Positions 46,628-58,681 of a stretch of DNA of 64,000 nt are shown piece by piece; position 1 is the stretch's first letter; each line of letters starts with the position of its first letter. The position numbers were made by a program, and so were the translations under genes. The stretch comes from Brachyhypopomus gauderio (lineage: Eukaryota > Chordata > Actinopteri > Gymnotiformes > Hypopomidae), in NCBI RefSeq assembly GCF_052324685.1, contig NW_027506876.1, forward strand, positions 124,001 to 188,000, given 5' to 3'. Under the pieces are notes generated by a model. The model was given only the letters and a program-made list of their open reading frames with translations. It had not been told where the DNA came from and made no database searches.

Positions 46628-46951
46628 TGCTTCTTGATAGAATTACAAGCACACCACTGCTGTTTAGTGGTTTGTTGCCAGTGTAAAGGCTATCGGGGAG
46701 CTCTTCCCTTTAGATCCTCAAAGTGAGCTCTCAGTCTCATGTGATCGATACAGGAATGTTCTAAATCGCCATGTACCTTGATAGGAGTACTAATGCAATC
46801 GGTTCAATCAAAATGAAACTCAGTGGAAACGTACCTAGTGCTTTGTCATGTTGTCTCCCAACGTAGAAAACTCATGCTATTCGGTTGATTTGTAGACGTT
46901 TGTGTTATAAAGGGATCGAATGATGTCAACATTTGGTGTTTGGATGTGAAT

Positions 46952-47149
46952 GTTTTGTCTTAAAGCAGAGTAGACCTACTGCTTAGCCAGTGTTGATCGG
47001 TTCAATCAAAATGAAACTCAGTGGAAACGTACCTAGTGCTTTGTCATGTTGTCTCCCAACGTAGAAAACTCATGCTACTCGGTTGATTTGTAGATGTTTG
47101 TGTTATAAAGGGATCGAATGAAGTCAACATTTGGTGTTTGGATGTGAAT
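46952..47149 (+). repeat. 198-bp unit lacking tRNA (8)
   Basis: TTGATCGG junction; +5714 counterpart of 41238. Confidence 0.92.
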
Positions 47150-47264
47150 GTTTTGTCTTAAAGCAGAGTAGACCTACCGCTTAGCCATTGTTGACATGAT
47201 GACTTCCATGCTCTGATTGTATGAGGAAACGCCCACGAGAGATGTGCCCATTCAGACAAGCAAG

Positions 47265-47337
47265 GTTTCTGTAGTGTAGTGGTCATCACGTTCGCCTAAC
47301 ATGCAAAAGGTCCCTGGTTCGATACCAGGCAGAAACA
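47265..47337 (+). tRNA. tRNA-Val (AAC), locus 86
   Basis: Anticodon 47298-47300. C38T, G41A (C29-A41 mismatch). Confidence 0.88.
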
Positions 47338-47776
47338 TGCTGCTTGATAGAATTACAAACACACCACTGCTGTTTAGTGGTTTGTTGCCAGTGTAAAGGC
47401 TATCGCGGAGCTCTTCCATTTAGATCCTCAAAGTGAGCTCTCAGTCTCATGTGATCGATACAGGAATGTTCTAAATCGCCATGTACCTTGATAGCAGTAC
47501 TAATGCAATCAGTTCAAACAAAATGAAACTCAGTGGAAACGTACGTAGTGCTTTGTCATGTTGTCTCCCAACGTAGAAAATTCATGCTACTCGGTTGATT
47601 TGTAGACGTTTGTGTTATAAAGGGATCGAATGATGTCAACATTTGGTGTTTGGATGTGAATGTTTTGTCTTAAAGCAGAGTAGACCTACTGCTTAGCCAT
47701 TGTTGACATGATGACTTTCATGCTCTGATTGTATGAGGAAACGCCCACGAGAGATGTGCCCATTCAGACAAGCAAG

Positions 47777-47849
47777 GTTTCTGTAGTGTAGTGGTCATCA
47801 CGTATGCCTAACACGCGAAAGGTCCCTGGTTCGATACCAGGCAGAAACA
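47777..47849 (+). tRNA. tRNA-Val (AAC), locus 87
   Basis: Anticodon 47810-47812. T28A and C29T: pair 28-42 becomes A-A and 29-41 U-G. Confidence 0.85.
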
Positions 47850-48288
47850 TTCTTCTTGATAGAATTACAAACACACCACTGCTGTTTAGTGGTTTGTTGC
47901 CAGTGTAAAGGCTATCGGGGAGCTCTTCCCTTTAGATCCTCAAAGTGAGCTCTCAGTCTCATGTGATCGATACAGGAATGTTCTAAATCGCCATGTACCT
48001 TGATAACAGTACTAATGCAATCAGTTCAAACAAAATGAAACTCAGTGGAAACGTACCTAGTGCTTTGTCATGTTGTCTCCCAACGTAGAAAACTCATGCT
48101 GCTCGGTTGATTTGTAGACGTTTGTGTTATAAAGGGATCGAATGATGTCAACATTTGGTGTTTGGATGTGAATGTTTTGTCTTAAAGCAGAGTAGACCTA
48201 CTGCTTAGCCATTGTTGACATGATGACTTCCATGCTCTGCTTGTATGAGGAAACGCCCACGAGAGATGTGCCCATTCAGACAGGTAAG

Positions 48289-48361
48289 GTTTCTGTAGTG
48301 TAGTGGTCATCGCGTTCGCCTAACACGCGGAAGGTCCCTGGTTCGATACCAGGCAGAAACA
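48289..48361 (+). tRNA. tRNA-Val (AAC), locus 88
   Basis: Anticodon 48322-48324. A24G (U-G in D stem), A42G. Confidence 0.92.
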
Positions 48362-48800
48362 TGCTTCTTGATAGAATTACAAACACACCACTGCTGTTTA
48401 GTGGTTTGTTGCCAGTGTAAAGGCTATCGGGGAGCTCTTCCCTTTAGATCCTCAAAGTGAGCTCTCATTCTCATGTGATCGATACAGGAATGTTCTAAAT
48501 CGCCATGTACCTTGATAGCAGTACTAATGCAATCAGTTCAAACAAAATGAAACTCAGTGGAAACGTACCTAGTGCTTTGTCATGTTGTCTCCCAACGTAG
48601 AAAACTCATGCTACTCGGTTGATTTGTAGACGTTTGCGTTATAAAGGGATCGAATGATGTGAACATTTGGTGTTTGGATGTGAATGTTTTGTCTTAAAGC
48701 AGAGTAGACCTACTGCTTAGCCATTGTTGACATGATGACTTCCATGCTCTGATTGTATGAGGAAACGCCCACGAGAGATGTGCCCATTCAGGCAAGCAAG

Positions 48801-48873
48801 GTTTCTGTAGTGTAGTGGTCATCACGTTTGCCTAAAACGCGAAAGGTCTCTGGTTCGATACCAGGCAGAAACA
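48801..48873 (+). tRNA. Val-type tRNA body with AAA (Phe) anticodon, locus 89
   Basis: Loop CTAAAAC: C36A converts AAC to AAA at 48834-48836, which would read phenylalanine UUU/UUC. Its +2758 counterpart (51559) keeps AAC with the same C29T and C49T, so the change arose here. ValRS normally relies on A35 and C36, so charging with valine would be impaired. It may be misacylated, mute or pseudogenic; a sequencing error is also possible. Confidence 0.85.
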
Positions 48874-49312
48874 TGCTTCTTGATAGAATTACAAACACAC
48901 CACTGCTGTTTAGTGGTTTGTTGCCAGTGTAAAGGCTATCGGGGAGCTCTTCCCTTTAGATCCTCAAAGTGAGCTCTCAGTCTCATGTGATCGATACAGG
49001 AATGTTCTAAATCGCCATGTACCTTGAAAGCAGTACTAATGCAATCGGTTCAATCAAAATGAAACTCAGTGGAAACGTACCTAGTGCTTTGTCATGTTGT
49101 CTCCCAACGTAGAAAACTCATGCTACTCGGTTGATTTGTAGACGTTTGTGTTATAAAGGGATCGAATGATGTCAACATTTGGTGTTTGGATGTGAATGTT
49201 TTGTCTTAAAGCAGAGTAGACCTACTGCTTAGCCATTGTTGACATGATGACTTCCATGCTCTGATTGTATGAGGAAATGCCCACGAAAGATGTGCCCATT
49301 CAGACAAGCAAG

Positions 49313-49385
49313 GTTTCTGTAGTGTAGTGGTCATCACGTTCGCCTTACACGCGAAAGGTCCCTGGTTCGATACCAGGCAGTATCA
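49313..49385 (+). tRNA. tRNA-Val (TAC), locus 90
   Basis: Anticodon TAC at 49346-49348. A69T and A71T give two U-U mismatches (4-69, 2-71) in the acceptor stem. Confidence 0.83.
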
Positions 49386-49824
49386 TGCTTCTTAATAGAA
49401 TTACAAACACACCACTGCTGTTTAGTGGTTTGTTGCTAGTGTAAAGGCTATCGGGGAGCTCTTCCCTTTAGATCCTCAAAGTGAGCTCTCAGTCTCATGT
49501 GATCGATACAGGAATGTTCTAAATCGACATGTACCTTGATAGCAGTACTAATGCAATCAGTTCAAACAAAATGAAACTCAGTGGAAACGTACCTAGTGCT
49601 TTGTCATGTTGTCTCCCAACGTAGAAAACTCATGCTACTCGGTTGATTTGTAGACGTTTGTGTTATAAAGGGATCGAATGATATCAACATTTGGTGTTTG
49701 GATGTGAATGTTTTGTCTTAAAGCAGAGTAGACCTACTGCTTAGCCATTGTTGACATGATGACTTCCATGCTCTGCTTGTATGAGGAAACGCCCACGAGA
49801 GATGTGCCCATTCAGACAGTCAAG

Positions 49825-49897
49825 GTTTCTGTAGTGTAGTGGTCATCACGTTCGCCTAACATGCAAAAGGTCCTTGGTTCGATACCAGGCAGAAACA
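49825..49897 (+). tRNA. tRNA-Val (AAC), locus 91
   Basis: Anticodon 49858-49860. C38T, G41A, C50T. TTTT 43 nt downstream. Confidence 0.87.
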
Positions 49898-50221
49898 TGC
49901 TTCTTGATAGAATTACAAACACACCACTGCTGTTTAGTGTTTTGTTGCCAGTGTAAAGGCTATCGGGGAGCTCTTCCCTTTAGATCCTCAAAGTGAGCTC
50001 TCAGTCTCATGTGATCGATACAGGAATGTTCTAAATCGCCATGTACCTTGATAGCAGTACTAATGCAATCGGTTCAATCAAAATGAAACTCAGTGAAAAC
50101 GTACCTAGTGCTTTGTCATGTTGTCTCCCAACGTAGAAAACTCATGCTACTTGGTTGATTTGTAGACGTTTGTGTTATAAAGGGATCAAATGATGTCAAC
50201 ATTTGGTGTTTGGATGTGAAT

Positions 50222-50419
50222 GTTTTGTCTTAAAGCAGAGTAGACCTACTGCTTAGCCAGTGTTGATTGGTTCAATCAAAATGAAACTCAGTGGAAACGT
50301 ACCTAGTGCTTTGTCATGTTGTCTCCCAACGTAGAAAACTCATGCTACTCGGTTGATTTGTAGACGTTTGTGTTATAAAGGGATCGAATGATGTCAACAT
50401 TTGGTGTTTGGATGTGAAT
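50222..50419 (+). repeat. 198-bp unit lacking tRNA (9)
   Basis: Junction now TTGATTGG, a CpG-to-TpG change that defines the younger subgroup of short units. Confidence 0.92.
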
Positions 50420-50534
50420 GTTTTGTCTTAAAGCAGAGTAGACCTACTGCTTAGCCATTGTTGACATGATGACTTCCATGCTCTGATTGTATGAGGAAAC
50501 GCCCACGAGAGATGTGCCCATTCAGACAGCTAAG

Positions 50535-50607
50535 GTTTCTGTAGTGTAGTGGTCATCACGTTCGCCTAACACGCGGAAGGTCCCTGGTTCGATACCAGGC
50601 AGAAACA
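50535..50607 (+). tRNA. tRNA-Val (AAC), locus 92
   Basis: Anticodon 50568-50570. A42G. Confidence 0.94.
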
Positions 50608-51046
50608 TGCTGCTTGATAGAATTACAAACACACCACTGCTGTTTAGTGGTTTGTTGCCAGTGTAAAGGCTATCGCGGAGCTCTTCCGTTTAGATCCTCA
50701 AAGTGAGCTCTCAGTCTCATGTGATCGATACAGGAATGTTCTAAATCGCCATGTACCTTGATAGCAGTACTAATGCAATCAGTTCAAACAAAATGAAACT
50801 CAGTGGAAACGTACGTAGTGCTTTGTCATGTTGTCTCCCAACGTAGAAAACTCATGCTACTCGGTTGATTTGTAGACGTTTGTGTTATAAAGGGATCGAA
50901 TGATGTCAACATTTGGTGTTTGGATGTGAATGTTTTGTCTTAAAGCAGAGTAGACCTACTGCTTAGCCATTGTTGACATGATGACTTTCATGCTCTGATT
51001 GTATGAGGAAACGCCCACGAGAGATGTGCCCATTCAGACAAGCAAG

Positions 51047-51119
51047 GTTTCTGTAGTGTAGTGGTCATCACGTTCGCCTAACACGCGAAAGGTCCCTGGT
51101 TCGATACCAGGCAGAAACA
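51047..51119 (+). tRNA. tRNA-Val (AAC), locus 93
   Basis: Anticodon 51080-51082. Reference body. Trailer begins TTCTTCTTG. Confidence 0.96.
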
Positions 51120-51558
51120 TTCTTCTTGATAGAATTACAAACACACCACTGCTGTTTAGTGGTTTGTTGCCAGTGTAAAGGCTATCGGGGAGCTCTTCCC
51201 TTTAGATCCTCAAAGTGAGCTCTCAGTCTCATGTGATCGATACAGGAATGTTCTAAATCGCCATGTACCTTGATAGCAGTACTAATGCAATCAGTTCAAA
51301 CAAAATGAAACTCAGTGGAAACGTACCTAGTGCTTTGTCATGTTGTCTCCCAACGTAGAAAACTCATGCTGCTCGGTTGATTTGTAGACGTTTGTGTTAT
51401 AAAGGGATCGAATGATGTCAACATTTGGTGTTTGGATGTGAATGTTTTGTCTTAAAGCAGAGTAGACCTACTGCTTAGCCATTGTTGACATGATGACTTC
51501 CATGCTCTGATTGTATGAGGAAACGCCCACGAGAGATGTGCCCATTCAGGCAAGCAAG

Positions 51559-51631
51559 GTTTCTGTAGTGTAGTGGTCATCACGTTTGCCTAACACGCGA
51601 AAGGTCTCTGGTTCGATACCAGGCAGAAACA
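51559..51631 (+). tRNA. tRNA-Val (AAC), locus 94
   Basis: Anticodon 51592-51594. C29T and C49T (both U-G pairs). Confidence 0.92.
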
Positions 51632-52070
51632 TGCTTCTTGATAGAATTACAAACACACCACTGCTGTTTAGTGGTTTGTTGCCCGTGTAAAGGCTATCGG
51701 GGAGCTCTTCCCTTTAGATCCTCAAAGTGAGCTCTCAGTCTCATGTGATCGATACAGGAATGTTCTAAATCGCCATGTACCTTGAAAGCAGTACTAATGC
51801 AATCGGTTCAATCAAAATGAAACTCAGTGGAAACGTACCTAGTGCTTTGTCATGTTGTCTCCCAACATAGAAAACTCATGCTACTCGGTTGATTTGTAGA
51901 CGTTTGTGTTATAAAGGGATCGAATGATGTCAACATTTGGTGTTTGGATGTGAATGTTTTGTCTTAAAGCAGAGTAGACCTACTGCTTAGCCATTGTTGA
52001 CATGATGACTTCCATGCTCTGATTGTATGAGGAAATGCCCACGAAAGATGTGCCCATTCAGACAAGCAAG

Positions 52071-52143
52071 GTTTCTGTAGTGTAGTGGTCATCACGTTCG
52101 CCTTACACGCGAAAGGTCCCTGGTTCGATACCAGGCAGTATCA
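52071..52143 (+). tRNA. tRNA-Val (TAC), locus 95
   Basis: Anticodon TAC at 52104-52106. A69T, A71T. Confidence 0.83.
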
Positions 52144-52582
52144 TGCTTCTTAATAGAATTACAAACACACCACTGCTGTTTAGTGGTTTGTTGCTAGTGT
52201 AAAGGCTATCGGGGAGCTCTTCCCTTTAGATCCTCAAAGTGAGCTCTCAGTCTCATGTGATCGATACAGGAATGTTCTAAATCGACATGTACCTTGATAG
52301 CAGTACTAATGCAATCAGTTCAAACAAAATGAAACTCAGTGGAAACGTACCTAGTGCTTTGTCATGTTGTCTCCCAACGTAGAAAACTCATGCTACTCGG
52401 TTGATTTGTAGACGTTTGTGTTATAAAGGGATCGAATGATGTGAACATTTGGTGTTTGGATGTGAATGTTTTGTCTTAAAGCAGAGTAGACCTACTGCTT
52501 AGCCATTGTTGACATGATGACTTCCATGCTCTGATTGTATGAGGAAACGCCCACGAGAGATGTGCCCATTCAGGCAAGCAAG

Positions 52583-52655
52583 GTTTCTGTAGTGTAGTGG
52601 TCATCACGTTTGCCTAACACGCGAAAGGTCCCTGGTTCGATACCAGGCAGAAACA
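52583..52655 (+). tRNA. tRNA-Val (AAC), locus 96
   Basis: Anticodon 52616-52618. C29T. Confidence 0.94.
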
Positions 52656-53094
52656 TGCTTCTTGATAGAATTACAAACACACCACTGCTGTTTAGTGGTT
52701 TGTTGCCAGTGTAAAGGCTATCGGGGAGCTCTTCCCTTTAGATCCTCAAAGTGAGCTCTCAGTCTCATGTGATCGATACAGGAATGTTCTAAATCGCCAT
52801 GTACCTTGATAGCAGTACTAATGCAATCAGTTCAAACAAAATGAAACTCAGTGGAAACGTACCTAGTGCTTTGTCATGTTGTCTCCCAACGTAGAAAACA
52901 CATGCTACTCGGTTGATTTGTAGACGTTTGTGTTATAAAGGGATCGAATGATGTCAACATTTGGTGTTTGGATGTGAATGTTTTGTCTTAAAGCAGAGTA
53001 GACCTACTGCTTAGCCATTGTTGACATGATGACTTCCATGCTCTGATTGTATGAGGAAACGCCCACAAGAGATGTGCCCATTCAGACAAGCAAG

Positions 53095-53167
53095 GTTTCT
53101 GTAGTGTAGTGGTCATCACGTTCGCCTAACACGCGAAAGGTCCCTGGATCGATACCAGGCAGAAACA
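53095..53167 (+). tRNA. tRNA-Val (AAC), locus 97
   Basis: Anticodon 53128-53130. T54A changes the invariant T-loop base and box B (GGATCGA). Confidence 0.86.
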
Positions 53168-53491
53168 TGCTTCTTGATAGAATTACAAACACACCACTGC
53201 TGTTTAGTGGTTTGTTGCCAGTGTAAAGGCTATCGGGGAGCTCTTCCCTTTAGATCCTCAAAGTGAGCTCTCAGTCTCATGTGATCAATACAGGAATGTT
53301 CTAAATCGCCATGTACCTTGAAAGCAGTACTAATGCAATCGGTTCAATCAAAATTAAACTCAGTGGAAACGTACCTAGTGCTTTGTCATGTTGTCTCCCA
53401 ACGTAGAAAACTGATGCTACTCGGTTGATTTGTAGACGTTTGTGTTATAAAGGGATCGAATGATGTCAACATTTGGTGTTTGGATGTGAAT

Positions 53492-53689
53492 GTTTTGTCT
53501 TAAAGCAGAGTAGACCTACTGCTTAGCCAGTGTTGATTGGTTCAATCAAAATGAAACTCAGTGGAAACGTACCTAGTGCTTTGTCATGTTGTCTCCCAAC
53601 GTAGAAAACTCATGCTACTCGGTTGATTTGTAGACGTTTGTGTTATAAAGGGATCGAATGATGTCAACATTTGGTGTTTGGATGTGAAT
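53492..53689 (+). repeat. 198-bp unit lacking tRNA (10)
   Basis: TTGATTGG junction; copy at +2758. Confidence 0.92.
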
Positions 53690-53804
53690 ATTTTGTCTTA
53701 AAGCAGAGTAGACCTACTGCTTAGCCATTGTTGACATGATGACTTCCATGCTCTGATTGTATGAGGAAACGCCCACGAGAGATGTGCCCATTCAGACAAG
53801 CAAG

Positions 53805-53877
53805 GTTTCTGTAGTGTAGTGGTCATCACGTTCGCCTAACATGCGAAAGGTCCCTGGTTCGATACCAGGCAGAAACA
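53805..53877 (+). tRNA. tRNA-Val (AAC), locus 98
   Basis: Anticodon 53838-53840. C38T. Trailer ACATACTTCTTG. Confidence 0.92.
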
Positions 53878-54316
53878 TACTTCTTGATAGAATTACAAAC
53901 ACACCACTGCTGTTTAGTGGTTTGTTGCCAGTGTAAAGGCTATCGGGGAGCTCTTCCCTTTAGATCCTCAAAGTGAGCTCTCAGTCTCATGTGATCGATA
54001 CAGGAATGTTCTAAATCGCCATGTACCTTGATAGCAGTACTAATGCAATCAGTTCAAACAAAATGAAACTCAGTGGAAACGTACCTAGTGCTTTGTCATG
54101 TTGTCTCCCAACGTAGAAAACTCATGCTACTCGGTTGATTTGTAGACGTTTGTGTTATAAAGGGATCGAATGATGTGAACATTTGGTGTTTGGATGTGAA
54201 TGTTTTGTCTTAAAGCAGAGTAGACCTACTGCTTAGCCATTGTTGACATGATGACTTCCATGCTCTGATTGTATGAGGAAACGCCCACGAGAGATGTGCC
54301 CATTCAGGCAAGCAAG

Positions 54317-54389
54317 GTTTCTGTAGTGTAGTGGTCATCACGTTTGCCTAACACGCGAAAGGTCTCTGGTTCGATACCAGGCAGAAACA
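54317..54389 (+). tRNA. tRNA-Val (AAC), locus 99
   Basis: Anticodon 54350-54352. C29T, C49T; +2758 twin of 51559. Confidence 0.92.
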
Positions 54390-54828
54390 TGCTTCTTGAT
54401 AGAATTACAAACACACCACTGCTGTTTAGTGGTTTGTTGCCCGTGTAAAGGCTATCGGGGAGCTCTTCCCTTTAGATCCTCAAAGTGAGCTCTCAGTCTC
54501 ATGTGATCGATACAGGAATGTTCTAAATCGCCATGTACCTTGAAAGCAGTACTAATGCAATCGGTTCAATCAAAATGAAACTCAGTGGAAACGTACCTAG
54601 TGCTTTGTCATGTTGTCTCCCAACGTAGAAAACTCATGCTACTCGGTTGATTTGTAGACGTTTGTGTTATAAAGGGATCGAATGATGTCAACATTTGGTG
54701 TTTGGATGTGAATGTTTTGTCTTAAAGCAGAGTAGACCTACTGCTTAGCCATTGTTGACATGATGACTTCCATGCTCTGATTGTATGAGGAAATGCCCAC
54801 GAAAGATGTGCCCATTCAGACAAGAAAG

Positions 54829-54901
54829 GTTTCTGTAGTGTAGTGGTCATCACGTTCGCCTTACACGCGAAAGGTCCCTGGTTCGATACCAGGCAGTATC
54901 A
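54829..54901 (+). tRNA. tRNA-Val (TAC), locus 100
   Basis: Anticodon TAC at 54862-54864. A69T, A71T. Confidence 0.83.
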
Positions 54902-55340
54902 TGCTTCTTAATAGAATTACAAACACACCACTGCTGTTTAGTGGTTTGTTGCTAGTGTAAAGGCTATCGGGGAGCTCTTCCCTTTAGATCCTCAAAGTGA
55001 GCTCTCAGTCTCATGTGATCGATACAGGAATGTTCTAAATCGACATGTACCTTGATAGCAGTACTAATGCAATCAGTTCAAACAAAATGAAACTCAGTGG
55101 AAACGTACCTAGTGCTTTGTCATGTTGTCTCCCAACGTAGAAAACTCATGCTACTCGGTTGATTTGTAGACGTTTGTGTTATAAAGGGATCGAATGATGT
55201 GAACATTTGGTGTTTGGATGTGAATGTTTTGTCTTAAAGCAGAGTAGACCTACTGCTTAGCCATTGTTGACATGATGACTTCCATGCTCTGATTGTATGA
55301 GGAAACGCCCACGAGAGATGTGCCCATTCAGGCAAGCAAG

Positions 55341-55413
55341 GTTTCTGTAGTGTAGTGGTCATCACGTTTGCCTAACACGCGAAAGGTCCCTGGTTCGATA
55401 CCAGGCAGAAACA
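55341..55413 (+). tRNA. tRNA-Val (AAC), locus 101
   Basis: Anticodon 55374-55376. C29T. Confidence 0.94.
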
Positions 55414-55852
55414 TGCTTCTTGATAGAATTACAAACACACCACTGCTGTTTAGTGGTTTGTTGCCAGTGTAAAGGCTATCGGGGAGCTCTTCCCTTTAGA
55501 TCCTCAAAGTGAGCTCTCAGTCTCATGTGATCGATACAGGAATGTTCTAAATCGCCATGTACCTTGATAGCAGTACTAATGCAATCAGTTCAAACAAAAT
55601 GAAACTCAGTGGAAACGTACCTAGTGCTTTGTCATGTTGTCTCCCAACGTAGAAAACTCATGCTACTCGGTTGATTTGTAGACGTTTGTGTTATAAAGGG
55701 ATCGAATGATGTGAACATTTGGTGTTTGGATGTGAATGTTTTGTCTTAAAGCAGAGTAGACCTACTGCTTAGCCATTGTTGACATGATGACTTCCATGCT
55801 CTGATTGTATGAGGAAACGCCCACGAGAGATGTGCCCGTTCAGACAAGCAAG

Positions 55853-55925
55853 GTTTCTGTAGTATAGTGGTCATCACGTTCGCCTTACACGCGAAAGGTC
55901 CCTGGTTCGATACCAGGCAGAAACA
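55853..55925 (+). tRNA. tRNA-Val (TAC), locus 102
   Basis: Anticodon TAC at 55886-55888. Acceptor stem intact; G12A breaks D-stem pair 12-23 and alters box A. Confidence 0.9.
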
Positions 55926-56249
55926 TGCTTCTTAATAGAATTACAAACACACCACTGCTGTTTAGTGGTTTGTTGCCAGTGTAAAGGCTATCGGGGAGCT
56001 CTTCCCTTTAGATCCTCAAAGTGAGCTCTCAGTCTCATGTGATCGATACAGGAATGTTCTAAATCGACATGTACCTTGATAGCAGTACTAATGCAATCAG
56101 TTCAAACAAAATTAAACTCAGTGGAAACGTACCTAGTGCTTTGTCATGTTGTCTCCCAACGTAGAAAACTCATGCTACTCGGTTGATTTGTAGACGTTTG
56201 TGTTATAAAGGGATCGAATGATGTCAACATTTGGTGTTTGGATGTGAAT

Positions 56250-56447
56250 GTTTTGTCTTAAAGCAGAGTAGACCTACTGCTTAGCCAGTGTTGATTGGTT
56301 CAATCAAAATGAAACTCAGTGGAAACGTACCTAGTGCTTTGTCATGTTGTCTCCCAACGTAGAAAACTCATGCTACTCGGTTGATTTGTAGACGTTTGTG
56401 TTATAAAGGGATCGAATGATGTCAACATTTGGTGTTTGGATGTGAAT
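56250..56447 (+). repeat. 198-bp unit lacking tRNA (11)
   Basis: TTGATTGG junction; counterpart of 53492. Confidence 0.92.
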
Positions 56448-56562
56448 ATTTTGTCTTAAAGCAGAGTAGACCTACTGCTTAGCCATTGTTGACATGATGA
56501 CTTCCATGCTCTGATTGTATGAGGAAACGCCCACGAGAGATGTGCCCATTCAGACAAGCAAG

Positions 56563-56635
56563 GTTTCTGTAGTGTAGTGGTCATCACGTTCGCCTAACAT
56601 GCGAAAGGTCCCTGGTTCGATACCAGGCAGAAACA
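56563..56635 (+). tRNA. tRNA-Val (AAC), locus 103
   Basis: Anticodon 56596-56598. C38T; +2758 twin of 53805. Confidence 0.92.
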
Positions 56636-57074
56636 TACTTCTTGATAGAATTACAAACACACCACTGCTGTTTAGTGGTTTGTTGCCAGTGTAAAGGCTA
56701 TCGGGGAGCTCTTCCCTTTAGATCCTCAAAGTGAGCTCTCAGTCTCATGTGATCGATACAGGAATGTTCTAAATCGCCATGTACTTTGATAGCAGTACTA
56801 ATGCAATCAGTTCAAACAAAATGAAACTCAGTGGAAACGTACCTAGTGCTTTGTCATGTTGTCTCCCAACGTAGAAAACTCATGCTACTCGGTTGATTTG
56901 TAGACGTTTGTGTTATAAAGGGATCGAATGATGTGAACATTTGGTGTTTGGATGTGAATGTTTTGTCTTAAAGCAGAGTAGACCTACTGCTTAGCCATTG
57001 TTGACATGATGACTTCCATGCTCTGATTGTATGAGGAAACGCCCACGAGAGATGTGCCCGTTCAGACAAGCAAG

Positions 57075-57147
57075 GTTTCTGTAGTGTAGTGGTCATCACG
57101 TTCGCCTTACACGCGAAAGGTCCCTGGTTCGATACCAGGTAGAAACA
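57075..57147 (+). tRNA. tRNA-Val (TAC), locus 104
   Basis: Anticodon TAC at 57108-57110. C66T (G7-U66 wobble); otherwise intact. Confidence 0.92.
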
Positions 57148-57586
57148 TGCTTCTTAATAGAATTACAAACACACCACTGCTGTTTAGTGGTTTGTTGCCA
57201 GTGTAAAGGCTATCGGGGAGCTCTTCCCTTTAGATCCTCAAAGTGAGCTCTCAGTCTCATGTGATCGATACAGGAATGTTCTAAATCGACATGTACCTTG
57301 ATAGCAGTACTAATGCAATCAGTTCAAACAAAATGAAACTCAGTGGAAACGTACCTAGTGCTTTGTCATGTTGTCTCCCAACGTAGAAAACTCATGCTAC
57401 TCGGTTGATTTGTAGATGTTTGTGTTATAAAGGGATCGAATGATATCAACATTTGGTGTTTGGATGTGAATGTTTTGTCTTAAAGCAGAGTAGACCTACT
57501 GCTTAGCCATTGTTGACATGATGACTTTCATGCTCTGATTGTATGAGGAAACGTCCACGAGAGATGTGCCCATTCAGACAAGCAAG

Positions 57587-57659
57587 GTTTCTGTAGTGTA
57601 GTGGTCATCACGTTCGTCTAACACGCGAAAGGTCCCTGGTTTGACACCAGGCAGAAACA
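57587..57659 (+). tRNA. tRNA-Val (AAC), locus 105
   Basis: Anticodon 57620-57622. C31T, T59C and C56T, the last removing the invariant T-loop C and changing box B. Confidence 0.84.
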
Positions 57660-58098
57660 TGCTTCTTGATAGAATTACAAACACACCACTGCTGTTTAGT
57701 GGTTTGTTGCCAGTGTAAAGGCTATCGGGGAGCTCTTCCCTTTAGATCCTCAAAGTGAGCTCTCAGTCTCATGTGATCGATACAGGAATGTTCTAAATCG
57801 ACATGTACCTTGATAGCAGTACTAATGCAATCAGTTCAAACAAAATGAAACTCAGTGGAAACGTACCTAGTGCTTTGTCATGTTGTCTCCCAACGTAGAA
57901 AACTCATGCTACTCGGTTGATTTGTAGACGTTTGTGTTATAAAGGGATCGAATGATATCAACATTTGGTGTTTGGATGTGAATGTTTTGTCTTAAAGCAG
58001 AGTAGACCTACTGCTTAGCCATTGTTGACATGATGACTTTCATGCTCTGATTGTATGAGGAAACGCCCACGAGAGATGTGCCCATTCAGACAAGCAAG

Positions 58099-58169
58099 GT
58101 TTATAGTGTAGTGGTCATCACGTTCGTCTAACACCCAAAAGGTCCCTGGTTCGACACCAGGCAGAAACA
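58099..58169 (+). pseudogene. tRNA-Val (AAC) pseudogene, locus 106
   Basis: 71 nt. The 5' acceptor strand reads GTTTATA: C5A plus loss of two bases, so the stem cannot close fully. Also C31T, G39C, G41A and T59C, which ruin the anticodon stem. Anticodon AAC at 58130-58132. Confidence 0.85.
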
Positions 58170-58608
58170 TGCTTCTTGATAGAATTACAAACACACCACT
58201 GCTGTTTAGTGGTTTGTTGCCAGTGTAAAGGCTATCGGGGAGCTCTTCCCTTTAGATCCTCAAAGTGAGCTCTCAGTCTCATGTGATCGATACAGGAATG
58301 TTCTAAATCGACATGTACCTTGATAGCAGTACTAATGCAATCAGTTCAAACAAAATGAAACTCAGTGGAAACGTACCTAGTGCTTTGTCATGTTGTCTCC
58401 CAACGTAGAAAACTCATGCTCCTCGGTTGATTTGTAGACGTTTGTGTTATAAAGGGATCGAATGATGTCAACATTTGGTGTTTGGATGTGAATGTTTTGT
58501 CTTAAAGCAGAGTAGACCTACTGCTTAGCCATTGTTGACATGATGACTTCCATGCTCTGCTTGTATGAGGAAACGCCCACGAGAGATGTGCCCATTCAGA
58601 CAGTCAAG

Positions 58609-58681
58609 GTTTCTGTAGTGTAGTGGTCATCACGTTCGCCTAACATGCGAAAGGTCCCTGGTTCGATACCAGGCAGAAACA
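58609..58681 (+). tRNA. tRNA-Val (AAC), locus 107
   Basis: Anticodon 58642-58644. C38T. TTTT 43 nt downstream. Confidence 0.92.

Larger units (their letters stand above)
51444..54201 (+). repeat. Higher-order repeat, period 2758, copy 1
   Basis: Genes at 51559, 52071, 52583 and 53805 and the tRNA-less unit at 53492 recur at +2758. Two of the units also match 48801 and 49313 at -2758. Shared markers include the GAATATTTTGTC variant at 53687 and 56445. Confidence 0.85.
54202..56959 (+). repeat. Higher-order repeat, period 2758, copy 2
   Basis: Adjoins copy 1. One internal unit differs (53095 AAC versus 55853 TAC), consistent with later replacement of a single unit. Confidence 0.85.
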
